Below are positions 1-8,103 of a stretch of DNA of 64,000 nt, piece by piece. The notes beneath the pieces were generated by a model. It saw only the letters and a list, made by a program, of their open reading frames with translations. It had not been told where the DNA came from and made no database searches. Every line of letters starts with the position of its first letter. The stretch's first letter is position 1. Made by a program: the position numbers and the translations under genes. The DNA is from Marinobacter vulgaris (GTDB lineage: Bacteria > Pseudomonadota > Gammaproteobacteria > Pseudomonadales > Oleiphilaceae). The stretch is from assembly GCF_003344045.1 (NCBI RefSeq), contig NZ_QFWX01000001.1:124001-188000 (forward strand), in the 5' to 3' direction.

Positions 1-594
1 GTGGAGGGCTTACACAGTAAAAAACTGGCAGAGCTTCAGGATGAGAACTGGGATTATGTGATTACCTTGTGTGAAAAAGCGTCCAGAGAGTGCGGAACCG
101 TGTGTGAACCGGCCCAGCAGATTGCCTGGGATTTCCCCGATCCGGTGTCGAGTGGGCGGCACGCGACCTTCGCGCTTACGCTCAAGCAATTGAGGGATCG
201 TATCGGGCTTTTTACGCTGGTGCATCAGAAAGAAACCGGCATGAAGCCACCGCAATACAATCCGGTTGCTGTTTTTCGGGCTCTGGGGGATGAGTTGCGG
301 CTGGCCATAATGATGCTGATTCGCGACCAGAAAAAACTCTGCGTTTATGAACTGACCACCGCGCTTGATTCGTCCCAGCCGAAAGTCAGCCGGCATCTGG
401 CGAACCTCAAGGAAGCGGGGCTACTGGAGACGGAGCGCCAGGGCCAGTGGAGCTACTATTTTCTCCATCCACAGATGCCGAAGTGGCTGATCAGGGTGCT
501 GGATGAGACTTCGGACAGTAACACCACGCTGGTAAAACAGCAGACGCAGAGGCTGCGTGCCATGACCGACCGACCTGGTGCAGGTTTGCTGTGA
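1..594 (+). CDS. ArsC-type phosphatase/ArsR regulator fusion, 5' partial
   Basis: The frame is open from the first base, so the real start lies upstream of the window. Visible residues 1-77 resemble the C-terminal half of a low-molecular-weight tyrosine phosphatase/arsenate reductase domain (ITLCEKASREC, then AWDFPDP); its Cx5R catalytic loop would be outside the window. Residues about 83-178 form a winged-helix ArsR domain with a recognition region SQPKVSRHLANLKEAGLL. Classical arsenite-sensing ArsR proteins carry ELCVCDLC; here the same place reads KLCVYELT, leaving a single cysteine (C114), while C24, C31 and C35 sit in the phosphatase part. An ATG at 241 could give a 117-residue stand-alone ArsR but has only a weak purine stretch in front. 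The gene ends 47 bases before the GAPDH gene and most likely controls that operon. Confidence 0.8.
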   Translation: MEGLHSKKLAELQDENWDYVITLCEKASRECGTVCEPAQQIAWDFPDPVSSGRHATFALTLKQLRDRIGLFTLVHQKETGMKPPQYNPVAVFRALGDELRLAIMMLIRDQKKLCVYELTTALDSSQPKVSRHLANLKEAGLLETERQGQWSYYFLHPQMPKWLIRVLDETSDSNTTLVKQQTQRLRAMTDRPGAGLL

Positions 595-641
595 AGCCCG
601 TTTGATGGGGCAGCGTGAAGATTTTTTCAGGAGCAGATGAG

Positions 642-1646
642 ATGAGCAAGATCAAGGTAGGAATAAACGGATTTGGTCGTATTGGCCGCCTGGCCCTGCG
701 GGCGGCCTGGGGATGGCCAGAGATGGAGTTTGTTGCCATCAACGATCCGGGTGCTGACGCAGGTACGCTGGCGCACCTGTTGAACTTTGATAGCGTCCAT
801 GGCCCCTGGAGCCAGGAAGCCACCGCGGACGGGGACACCATGATTATCGGTGATCAGCGCATTCGCGTGGCCCGCAACAAGACCATTGGAGAGACTGACT
901 GGTCCGGCTGTGATCTGGTCATAGAAGCCAGTGGAAAAATGAAGACAGTAGAAGTACTACAAGGCTATCTGGACCAGGGCGTGAAGCGTGTGGTTGTTAC
1001 TGCACCGGTAAAAGAAGCCGGTGCCAAGAACATCGTGGTTGGCGTAAACGACGATATTTTCGACCCGGCCAACGACCGTATTATTACCGCCGCCTCCTGC
1101 ACCACCAACTGCCTGGCGCCGGTGGTCAAAGTCATTCACGAAAAACTGGGCATCAGACACGGCTCCATCACCACTATCCACAGCCTCACCAACACCCAGA
1201 CCATCCTTGACGCACCCCACAAAGACCTGCGTCGCGCCCGGGCCTGTGGGAGTTCACTGATCCCGACCAGCACCGGCTCTGCGACGGCGATTATAGAAAT
1301 CTTCCCGGAACTGAAAGGACGGCTGGATGGCCACGCGGTGCGAGTGCCATTGACCAACGCTTCTCTGACCGATTGCGTTTTTGAAGTAGAGACACCCACG
1401 GACCGCGACACAGTGAACAAGCTTTTGAAAGAAGCAGCCGAGGGCGAACTGAAAGACATTATGGGCTATGAAGAACGCCCGCTGGTTTCCATCGACTACA
1501 AGACCGACCCGCGTTCCTCCATCGTCGATGCCCTGTCCACCCTGGTGATCAATGGCACACAGGTGAAAATCTACGCCTGGTACGACAACGAGTGGGGCTA
1601 TGCCAATCGCACCGTTGAACTGGCACGCCGGGTAGGTTCTGCCTGA
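642..1646 (+). CDS. ArsJ-associated glyceraldehyde-3-phosphate dehydrogenase
   Basis: A 334-residue GAPDH. The N-terminus carries the NAD-binding motif INGFGRIGR (residues 8-16) and the catalytic cysteine is C153 in [10 protein letters not shown]; the C-terminal [11 protein letters not shown] is also canonical. The start at 642 is preferred over the longer frame at 615 because AGGAG lies eight bases before it and family members begin with a short [16 protein letters not shown] stretch. Known biology: GAPDH enzymes encoded with ArsJ can use arsenate in place of phosphate to form 1-arseno-3-phosphoglycerate, which ArsJ exports. The next gene begins one base after this stop, so the two are surely co-transcribed. 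A housekeeping glycolytic role cannot be excluded from sequence alone, but the context makes the detoxification role more likely. Confidence 0.9.
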   Translation: MSKIKVGINGFGRIGRLALRAAWGWPEMEFVAINDPGADAGTLAHLLNFDSVHGPWSQEATADGDTMIIGDQRIRVARNKTIGETDWSGCDLVIEASGKMKTVEVLQGYLDQGVKRVVVTAPVKEAGAKNIVVGVNDDIFDPANDRIITAASCTTNCLAPVVKVIHEKLGIRHGSITTIHSLTNTQTILDAPHKDLRRARACGSSLIPTSTGSATAIIEIFPELKGRLDGHAVRVPLTNASLTDCVFEVETPTDRDTVNKLLKEAAEGELKDIMGYEERPLVSIDYKTDPRSSIVDALSTLVINGTQVKIYAWYDNEWGYANRTVELARRVGSA

Positions 1647-1647
1647 C

Positions 1648-2859
1648 ATGACCGCCGCCATCCGACAGTACCTGGTCATCACCGGCAATTACTGGGCCTT
1701 CACCCTGACGGATGGGGCCCTGCGGATGCTGGTGGTTCTGCACTTCCACCAGCTAGGCTATTCGCCTCTGGCAATTGCCCTGTTGTTTATCTTCTACGAG
1801 TTCTTCGGGGTGGTGACCAACCTGGTGGGTGGTTACCTGGGCGCCCGCATGGGACTGAACCGCACCATGAACATCGGGCTGTTCCTGCAGATCATTGCCC
1901 TGGCCATGCTGGCAGTGCCGGCGGCGATGCTAACCGTACCCTGGGTGATGGCGGCACAGGCCATGTCCGGCGTTGCCAAGGACCTGAACAAGATGTCCGC
2001 CAAGAGTGGTATCAAGCTGCTGGTGCCGGATGAACAGCAGGGAACCCTGTACAAGTGGGTGGCGATCCTTACCGGCTCCAAGAACACCCTCAAGGGCGTC
2101 GGTTTCTTCCTTGGTGGCGTGCTGCTGGTTGCCGCCGGCTTCACAAGTGCAGTCATCATCATGGCCGTTGCTCTCGCCCTGGTCTGGCTGGCAAGCCTGT
2201 TTCTGCTGAAGCAGGAGCTGGGCAAGAGCAAGGCCAGACCCAAGTTCAGTGAGATCCTGTCGAAGAGCCGCGCCATCAACGTGCTGTCCGCGGCAAGAAT
2301 GTTCCTGTTCGGCGCCCGGGATGTGTGGTTTGTGGTAGCCCTGCCGGTATACCTGCACACGGTATTCGGATGGGATTTCTGGCAAGTGGGCGGCTTCATG
2401 GCGACATGGGTAATCGGGTACGGCTTTATCCAGACCATTGCGCCGCGCATCACCGGCAGTATGCAGGGAAAGCTGCCAGCGGTGCTCTGGGCCGCTGCCC
2501 TGGCACTGATCCCCGCCGCTATTGCAGCAGGTCTGACCATGGCCTGGCCGCCGCAGATCGTGTTGATTGGGGGCTTACTGCTTTTCGGCGTGCTTTTCGC
2601 CATCAACTCCTCTCTGCACAGCTATCTGATCGTCAGCTATGCGCGGGGGGATGGGGTATCCCTTGATGTGGGTTTCTATTACATGTCCAACGCCGCCGGC
2701 CGGCTTCTTGGCACCATCCTCTCAGGATGGGTTTATCAGGCCTATGGCCTGGAGGCGTGCCTGTGGATATCCGCCGGCTTTGTGGCCACGGCAGCCATGC
2801 TGTCGATGCTGCTGCCGGCAAGAGATGTCGCTGGCAAGTGCCGTGCCGTCCCCGAATAG
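1648..2859 (+). CDS. arsJ: Organoarsenical efflux MFS transporter ArsJ
   Basis: A 403-residue membrane protein of the major facilitator superfamily with about eleven to twelve hydrophobic segments. The N-terminus (ITGNYWAFTLTDGALRMLVV) and the cytoplasmic stretch DLNKMSAKSGIKLLVP are typical of the ArsJ subfamily. ArsJ is known to expel 1-arseno-3-phosphoglycerate, which then breaks down to arsenate outside the cell. It starts one base after the GAPDH stop, consistent with a coupled two-gene arsenate-resistance unit under the upstream ArsR-like fusion. The gene converges on the ZIP transporter gene with 44 bases between the stops. Confidence 0.9.
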   Translation: MTAAIRQYLVITGNYWAFTLTDGALRMLVVLHFHQLGYSPLAIALLFIFYEFFGVVTNLVGGYLGARMGLNRTMNIGLFLQIIALAMLAVPAAMLTVPWVMAAQAMSGVAKDLNKMSAKSGIKLLVPDEQQGTLYKWVAILTGSKNTLKGVGFFLGGVLLVAAGFTSAVIIMAVALALVWLASLFLLKQELGKSKARPKFSEILSKSRAINVLSAARMFLFGARDVWFVVALPVYLHTVFGWDFWQVGGFMATWVIGYGFIQTIAPRITGSMQGKLPAVLWAAALALIPAAIAAGLTMAWPPQIVLIGGLLLFGVLFAINSSLHSYLIVSYARGDGVSLDVGFYYMSNAAGRLLGTILSGWVYQAYGLEACLWISAGFVATAAMLSMLLPARDVAGKCRAVPE

Positions 2860-2903
2860 TGGCTGGAAGCGCCAGACACAAGGGGGGGGGCGACCAGAAC
2901 CTG

Positions 2904-3647
2904 TCAGTGAATGGAAACCTGGAAAACCATCATGCCCAGGAAGGCAAGAACCACAATCGCGCCGACGGTCGCCGGTTCCAGTTTTCTGTTGGCGTCCGGC
3001 AGAAGTTCTGCGAATACCATCCAGATCATCGCCCCGGCAGCCAGGCCTAGCCCAAAGGGAAGTATCGGTTTGAAAGTGTTCACAAACATGAACGCAGGTA
3101 CGGCCACCAGTGGCTGGGGCAGGCTGCTGAAAATGCTCCAGCCGGCGGCCTTCATGACCGACATCCCCCGTGGCACAAGAATCAGGGCAATCGCCAGGCC
3201 CTCCGGAATATTATGCACCGCTATCGCGGCGGTAATGAATACGCCAAGCTCCGTGCTGCCACCATAGGACACACCAACGCCGATGCCCTCCGCAAAAGAG
3301 TGTGCGGTCATGACCCCGACGATCATGAGCGCTTTCTTGGCGTCGGCACTATCCAGCTCACTGACGTCTGGCGCTCCCTGCTTCTCAATCCACTGGTAAG
3401 CGAGATACACCAGGATCAGCCCGGTCACCATGCCTGCGAGGGCGAGCCATTCCTGTTTCGCGATGCCTTCTTCAGTCAGACTATGACTGGCAGCAAGCAT
3501 CAGGCCAGCGGCCATGGCAGCACCGACGCTGAGCCATTTTTTGCCCACCTTTTTGCTGAAAGCCAGTGGTATGGCACCCAGACCCGTGGTTAAGGCGGTA
3601 ATCAGTGCAGCGATAAAAACAGTAAGAAGCGTTACTTCCAGTACCAC
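2904..3647 (-). CDS. ZIP family metal transporter
   Basis: A 247-residue integral membrane protein of the ZIP (ZupT/GufA-like) family. Two signature metal-binding helices are visible: HSFAEGIGVGV around residues 116-126 and HNIPEGLAIAL around residues 145-155, both with the His-x-x-x-Glu arrangement that binds zinc or related divalent cations. The start is a GTG with CAGGAG placed about seven bases before it. Predicted role: uptake (or facilitated movement) of Zn2+, Fe2+ or Mn2+ across the inner membrane; the metal cannot be told from sequence. It lies 48 bases downstream of psiE on the same strand and may share its transcript. Confidence 0.85.
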   Translation of the reverse strand: MVLEVTLLTVFIAALITALTTGLGAIPLAFSKKVGKKWLSVGAAMAAGLMLAASHSLTEEGIAKQEWLALAGMVTGLILVYLAYQWIEKQGAPDVSELDSADAKKALMIVGVMTAHSFAEGIGVGVSYGGSTELGVFITAAIAVHNIPEGLAIALILVPRGMSVMKAAGWSIFSSLPQPLVAVPAFMFVNTFKPILPFGLGLAAGAMIWMVFAELLPDANRKLEPATVGAIVVLAFLGMMVFQVSIH

Positions 3648-3695
3648 TGTAATCTCCTGTGCTGGTGGTGGGTGTACGCCTGCGGCTGGAGCCCA

Positions 3696-4145
3696 TTATT
3701 GCCGGGGCAGGCGCATAATCACGATGGCTGCGATCGCCAGCAGCACGATTGCACCGGCTTCGTACAGGATGTTCTGTGGATTCATCTCTTTGCTTTGCAG
3801 CACGATAAGCCTGGCCAGAGCGGTAATAGCAATAAAAATCGGATAGATATACGGCAGGCCCCGCCCGGTGTAAGACACCACCACCATCGAAACCACCTCG
3901 GTGTACAGAAACATCATCAGAATATCTGCGAGGGTGATGACTCCCCTTTCGTAGATGCCGAAAATTTCCATTCCGGCGGCCCCCAGGGTCATCAGCCCAG
4001 TCAGAATCAGCACCAGCTTCTGGATCAGGTTGAAGCCGCCAACAACCAGAAGTTGTTCGGCGTTGCTGACCTGAGGAACCTCAGGCGCTTTCTGGGTCTC
4101 CGGCTCGCCGGTTTTACGTGCACTGTTAGAATTCGAATCGTTCAT
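3696..4145 (-). CDS. psiE: PsiE family phosphate-starvation-inducible membrane protein
   Basis: A 149-residue protein with a polar 35-residue N-terminal tail followed by four hydrophobic segments. The core (FGIYERGVITLADILMMFLYTE and GRGLPYIYPIFIAI, cited as separate motifs) matches the PsiE family, whose E. coli member is induced by phosphate starvation but has no established biochemical activity. AAGG precedes the ATG by about seven bases. It sits beside the pst operon and the arsenate operon, which suits a phosphate link, but no convincing Pho box is seen directly upstream. The ZIP transporter follows on the same strand. Confidence 0.75.
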   Translation of the reverse strand: MNDSNSNSARKTGEPETQKAPEVPQVSNAEQLLVVGGFNLIQKLVLILTGLMTLGAAGMEIFGIYERGVITLADILMMFLYTEVVSMVVVSYTGRGLPYIYPIFIAITALARLIVLQSKEMNPQNILYEAGAIVLLAIAAIVIMRLPRQ

Positions 4146-4538
4146 GAAAGAACCTTTATCTGATTACCGCAATTAACTCGATATCGCCACGGTCGTGGTG
4201 GGCATCATCCGATACTCCCTGATCTTTGCCGGGTCTGTCACTTTTTCATCCTAGCAGACTCCAAATCATGACCGCCGTCAGCTCGTTGATGATGGGTAAT
4301 GTGAGCGGGAAGCCATGTTTGTAACCACCGGGGTGCCGGCCCTGGTAAAACCCAGAAACAGGAGAATGCTGGAACAGGAACAGATTGGCGTGACCTTAAG
4401 CAGCAAGAGGATCTCGGTGGTGTCGTAAATGAAGATACTTTTGATGGCTGGAATCGCGGGGGCTTCCGGCAGGAAGCCTCGTTATCGGGGGGCGGGCATC
4501 GTTTATGATGGCAAGAGAAGTAAGGTGGAGGCCGGACT
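4146..4538. other. Intergenic stretch without a supported gene
   Basis: This gap of nearly 400 bases separates divergently oriented psiE and the truncated sigma factor gene. Only short frames are present: one of 37 codons from the ATG at 4315, and a 29-codon open stretch on the minus strand directly before psiE; neither resembles a known family. A perfect 7-bp inverted repeat (GGCTTCC, loop GGCA, GGAAGCC) lies at 4461-4478 but has no T-tract. A single Pho-like half site CTGTCAC occurs near 4235 on the plus strand without a proper second half. I see no RNA gene. Confidence 0.4.
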
Positions 4539-4835
4539 ATGGCATTTGAGTGTGTATTGCGGGCCTGGCACAGCCATCAGACAGAGCTTTATGGTTTCCT
4601 GATCGGCCAGATGAAAGAGCCTGCGATGGCTGAGGATGTTCTGCAGGATGTGTTCTTCAAAGCCATGCGGGAGGGAGAGAACTTCTGTGACCTGCAGGAT
4701 CCCCGGGCCTGGCTGTTCCGTGTCGCCCGCAACGCGTTGACCGACAGTCATCGCCTGCGGGAGGCTTTGGCGCTGCGTTGTGATGTGGTGTTGGATGGCT
4801 CTGGCAGCGTCTGCTGTCACGCCGCCATCAGCTAA
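4539..4835 (+). pseudogene. Truncated ECF sigma factor (region 2 only)
   Basis: The 98-residue frame begins like an extracytoplasmic-function sigma factor: residues 1-75 cover sigma region 2 (AEDVLQDVFFKAM and PRAWLFRVARNALTDSHR). Family members are usually 160-190 residues with a region 4 that binds the -35 element. Here the similarity stops near residue 78 and the remaining residues (DGSGSVCCHAAIS) look unrelated; no region 4 is found in the other frames before the thioesterase gene ends at 4907. A GGTGGAGG stretch before the ATG could serve as ribosome site, so a short protein may still be made. A deletion remnant is the simplest reading; a functional region-2-only protein cannot be excluded. 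Confidence 0.65.
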
Positions 4836-4906
4836 GCTATCAGTGCCGGGCGGGATGACGGAAAGCGCTGAATGTTCCGGCGCTCTTTTTATCCAGATTC
4901 AGTACT

Positions 4907-5311
4907 TCAATTATCTTGTGCAGGCACCTCACGAATACGGCCGTGTTCGTCAATGGCGACATAGATAAAGAGCCCTTCAGTCACCTTGCGGGGGGTTTTT
5001 GCAGTTCGGTCCAGGGTCCAGACTTCAATGTTGATTTTCATTGAGCTGCGGCCTACCTCTACCAGCTCACCGTAACAGCCGACCTGGGATCCCACCCGAA
5101 GCGGAGAGAGAAACTCCATGCGGTCCATGGCAACGGTGGCATTACGTCCCTGGGAAATGCGGCCCGCCATGGTGGCAGCCGCCATGTCCATCTGTTTGAC
5201 CAGCCAGCCGGCAAAGACGTCGCCGTTCGGGTTGGTGTCGGAAGGCAGGGGTATTACCTGGATTACCAGTTCGCCCCGGGGCATGGGCTTGTCGTCATCG
5301 AGCGCCGTCAT
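4907..5311 (-). CDS. YciA-like acyl-CoA thioesterase
   Basis: A hotdog-fold thioesterase of 134 residues. The pattern MPRGELVIQVIPLPSDTNPN followed by GDVFAGWLVKQMD matches YciA, in which the aspartate of the GD(I/V)F segment is catalytic and the enzyme hydrolyses a broad range of acyl-CoAs in the cytoplasm. The frame can be read back to a GTG at 5431, but that start lies inside the Pho box of pstS and adds 40 residues absent from YciA; the ATG at 5311 has AAAAGG nine bases ahead and gives the family's normal N-terminus. The gene is divergent from pstS. Confidence 0.8.
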   Translation of the reverse strand: MTALDDDKPMPRGELVIQVIPLPSDTNPNGDVFAGWLVKQMDMAAATMAGRISQGRNATVAMDRMEFLSPLRVGSQVGCYGELVEVGRSSMKINIEVWTLDRTAKTPRKVTEGLFIYVAIDEHGRIREVPAQDN

Positions 5312-5413
5312 GGGTATAACCTTTTCAGTCCGGAATTGTTTTAGTTCCCGCATGGTAGCGGCCTGCGCAGCGTCTGCAAGAAAAATTGAAGGTCCTGTTC
5401 CATATTGCAGTTG

Positions 5414-5431
5414 TTGTAACAAAGTTGTCAC
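5414..5431 (+). promoter_or_regulatory. Pho box upstream of pstS
   Basis: TTGTAAC-AAAG-TTGTCAC is two 7-base direct repeats separated by four A/T-rich bases, the arrangement bound by phosphorylated PhoB (consensus CTGTCAT repeats). It lies about 75 bases before the pstS GTG, suitable for activation of a downstream -10. It supports phosphate-starvation control of the pst operon by the PhoB/PhoR pair encoded at 43.8-45.8 kb. Confidence 0.75.
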
Positions 5432-5505
5432 AGAACGCCTTTATTGTTCACACATCGGTGAAGCAAACCCGACATAAAAGTCAAAGTGACAAATGGAGAT
5501 TCAAC

Positions 5506-6564
5506 GTGATCAAACTAAAAACAGCCCTTACAACCGTGGCACTGGCTGGTAGCATCGCTGCCGTATCAACCCCTGCCATGGCTCGCGACACCATCAATAT
5601 CGTCGGTTCATCAACTGTTTATCCGTTCGCCACTGTGGTTGCCGAGCGTTTTGGTCGTAACACCGATTTCCCGACTCCCAAGCTTGAGTCCACCGGCTCC
5701 GGCGGTGGTTTGCAGCTGTTCTGTGAAGGTGTTGGCACCCAGCATCCGGACATCACCAACGCTTCCCGTCGTATGAAGAAGTCCGAGTTCGACATGTGTC
5801 AGGAAAACGGCGTTGAGAAAATCACCGAGGTGCGCATTGGTGCCGACGGTATTGTTATCGCTCACTCCAGTGAAGCGGACCAGTGGAACCTGAGTCTGGA
5901 GCAGGTGTTCCTGGCCCTGGCAAAACAAGTACCGGACCCGGATGGTGGTGACGAGCTGATTGCTAACCCTTACATGAACTGGAACGAGATCGACTCTGAC
6001 CTGCCGGATCAGGAAATCAGCGTTATGGGTCCGCCTCCGACGTCAGGCACCCGTGATGCTTTCGTTGAGCTTGCTATGGAAGGTGGCTGCAAACAGTTCG
6101 ACATGATTGCGCAGATGGAAGACGAGAACGAGAACAAGTTCAAGAGTGTGTGTCACAGCATGCGTGAGGACGGTCCGTTCGTCGAAGCCGGCGAAAACGA
6201 CAACCTGATTGTACAGCGTCTGGCCCAAGACCCAGACACTCTGGGCATCTTCGGTTACAGCTTTCTGATGGAAAACAGCGGTCAGATCCAGGCGGTCACC
6301 ATTGATGGCGTAGAGCCGACTCCGGAAAATATCTCCAGCGATAAATATCCGGTTGCCCGTTCACTGTGGTTCTACGTCAAGAACGCTCACGTGGGTGTGG
6401 TTCCGGGAATTGAGGAATACATCGCCGAGTTTACCAGCGAAAGCGCCTGGGGCGACAATGGTTACCTGGCCGATGTGGGTCTTATCCCGCTCCCGCGCGA
6501 ACAGCGTATGGCAACGGCCAAGCGGGTAAAAGATCTGGAACCGATGACTGGTAACGAACTGTAA
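5506..6564 (+). CDS. pstS: Phosphate ABC transporter, periplasmic phosphate-binding protein PstS
   Basis: A 352-residue periplasmic binding protein. Residues 1-26 form a Sec signal peptide (MIKLKTALTTVALAGS..., likely cut after AMA). The mature part begins with DTINIVGSSTVYPFA, the PstS phosphate-binding motif, and contains GSGGGLQLFCEG and PPTSGTRDAFVEL, which form the phosphate pocket. The GTG at 5506 is chosen because GGAGA precedes it by about seven bases and everything upstream in the frame would destroy the signal peptide. It is the first gene of pstS-C-A-B-phoU and is preceded by a Pho box. PstS captures phosphate (and, less tightly, arsenate) and delivers it to PstCA. Confidence 0.93.
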   Translation: MIKLKTALTTVALAGSIAAVSTPAMARDTINIVGSSTVYPFATVVAERFGRNTDFPTPKLESTGSGGGLQLFCEGVGTQHPDITNASRRMKKSEFDMCQENGVEKITEVRIGADGIVIAHSSEADQWNLSLEQVFLALAKQVPDPDGGDELIANPYMNWNEIDSDLPDQEISVMGPPPTSGTRDAFVELAMEGGCKQFDMIAQMEDENENKFKSVCHSMREDGPFVEAGENDNLIVQRLAQDPDTLGIFGYSFLMENSGQIQAVTIDGVEPTPENISSDKYPVARSLWFYVKNAHVGVVPGIEEYIAEFTSESAWGDNGYLADVGLIPLPREQRMATAKRVKDLEPMTGNEL

Positions 6565-6596
6565 GGCTCGCCCAGTAGGCGTCAAGGATGACGAAC

Positions 6597-6632
6597 AGGG
6601 AACGCGGGCCATCAGGTCCGCGTTCCCTTTGT
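6597..6632 (+). terminator. Stem-loop between pstS and pstC
   Basis: AGGGAACGCGG and CCGCGTTCCCT form a perfect 11-bp stem with a ten-base loop, followed by a short T-containing stretch (TTGTT). It sits 33 bases after the pstS stop and before pstC. Such a structure would act as a partial terminator or 3'-end stabiliser and would let PstS be made in excess over the membrane components. Confidence 0.6.
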
Positions 6633-6714
6633 TACACTTGTATGAATATTTTCGTCCGGCTAACTGGCAAAATAGACGCCCAGCTAACTCAAAGCCATTA
6701 ATACAGAGACTGAT

Positions 6715-8103
6715 ATGCAGACGGCCAATCTTCTGCCCCTGGTTCTTGTTCTTGCCTTGATTGCCTATGGCCTCGCGTACATGCGATCCCGGGCTGTGGC
6801 AGCGCCCCTCGGCGGTATCCGGAATCTCAAGGCTCTTCCTTTCTACTACGCGGCGCGCGCGGCACTCTGGTGTGCGATTCCCGCGTTGATTGTGCTGGCC
6901 GCCTGGGCCGGTTTTGAAGGCCAGGTCATCCAGGGCATTGTGATTGCCACTTTGCCCCCCGAGTCGTGGCCGGAATCCCCTGGTCAGGCCAGCCTGATTC
7001 TCTCCCAGATCAGCAACGTTGCAGCGGGCAAGCTCAATCCTGAGTTTGTGCCGGATCATATCGTCGCAGCCGCGTCGGTACTTGAAGCAATGGAAAGTCG
7101 GAGTGAAAACTTCAAAGCCGCTCTGGTTCTGCTTGTTGCCGTCGGGGGCGCAACGTTTGCCTGGACTCGCGTTTCGCCTCACGTCAACGCCAGACTAAAC
7201 GTAGAGACTACCCTGCGCCGCATCTTTTTCGTGTGTGCGGCACTGGCGGTGCTGACGACTGCGGGCATTGTGTTTTCAGTGATTTTTGAAACGGTGCGGT
7301 TCTTCAACCGGGTGCCAATATCAGAGTTTCTGTTCAGTACCAGCTGGAGCCCCCAGACCGCACTGCGCGCCGATCAGGTGGGTTCTGAGGGCGCCTTCGG
7401 TGTTATCCCGTTGTTTACCGGTACCCTGTTGATTTCCGCCATTGCGCTGCTGGTTGCGGTGCCCGTGGGTCTGCTGTCTGCCATCTACCTGTCTGAATAC
7501 GCTAGCAGGCGCGTGCGCTCAACGGCGAAGCCGGTGCTGGAGATGCTGGCGGGGATTCCCACCGTGGTTTACGGTTTTTTTGCCGCGTTGACCGTGGCTC
7601 CGTTCATTCGTGATGTTGCTGAAATGGTTGGACTGGAGGCCTCTTCCCAGAGCGCTCTGGCCGCCGGCCTGGTCATGGGTATCATGATTGTGCCGTTCGT
7701 GTCATCGCTGTCAGACGATGTGATTAATGCCGTCCCCCAGACTATGCGGGATGGCTCGTTGGCCCTGGGCGCGACACAGTCGGAAACCATGAAGAAGGTG
7801 ATTTTTCCGGCAGCTCTGCCGGGCATCATCGGTGGCATCCTGCTGGCGGCATCCCGTGCCATCGGCGAAACCATGATTGTGGTGATGGCGGCAGGTCTGG
7901 CAGCCAATCTGACGGCCAATCCGCTGGAGTCGGTAACGACAGTGACGGTGCAGATCGCAACACTGCTGGTGGGTGACCAGGAATTTGACAGCGCCAAGAC
8001 ACTCTCGGCCTTCGCCCTGGGCATGCTGCTGTTTATCGTGACGCTGCTGCTCAACGTTGTTGCACTCAAGATCGTACGGAAATATAGGGAACAGTATGAG
8101 TGA
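6715..8103 (+). CDS. pstC: Phosphate ABC transporter permease PstC, long form
   Basis: A 462-residue inner-membrane permease. The C-terminal 250 residues carry the PstC transport domain with the ABC-contacting EAA-type loop (NAVPQTMRDGSLALGATQSE) and several membrane helices. E. coli PstC has about 319 residues; the extra length here is an N-terminal section with two further hydrophobic stretches and a polar region at about residues 80-130. This long form pairs with the long PstA that follows. The stop overlaps the pstA start by eight bases, showing translational coupling. Confidence 0.9.
   Translation: MQTANLLPLVLVLALIAYGLAYMRSRAVAAPLGGIRNLKALPFYYAARAALWCAIPALIVLAAWAGFEGQVIQGIVIATLPPESWPESPGQASLILSQISNVAAGKLNPEFVPDHIVAAASVLEAMESRSENFKAALVLLVAVGGATFAWTRVSPHVNARLNVETTLRRIFFVCAALAVLTTAGIVFSVIFETVRFFNRVPISEFLFSTSWSPQTALRADQVGSEGAFGVIPLFTGTLLISAIALLVAVPVGLLSAIYLSEYASRRVRSTAKPVLEMLAGIPTVVYGFFAALTVAPFIRDVAEMVGLEASSQSALAAGLVMGIMIVPFVSSLSDDVINAVPQTMRDGSLALGATQSETMKKVIFPAALPGIIGGILLAASRAIGETMIVVMAAGLAANLTANPLESVTTVTVQIATLLVGDQEFDSAKTLSAFALGMLLFIVTLLLNVVALKIVRKYREQYE

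Noticed and set aside
4230-4255. Possible Pho box near psiE
   Set aside because: Only one half site (CTGTCAC) is good, and it points away from psiE.
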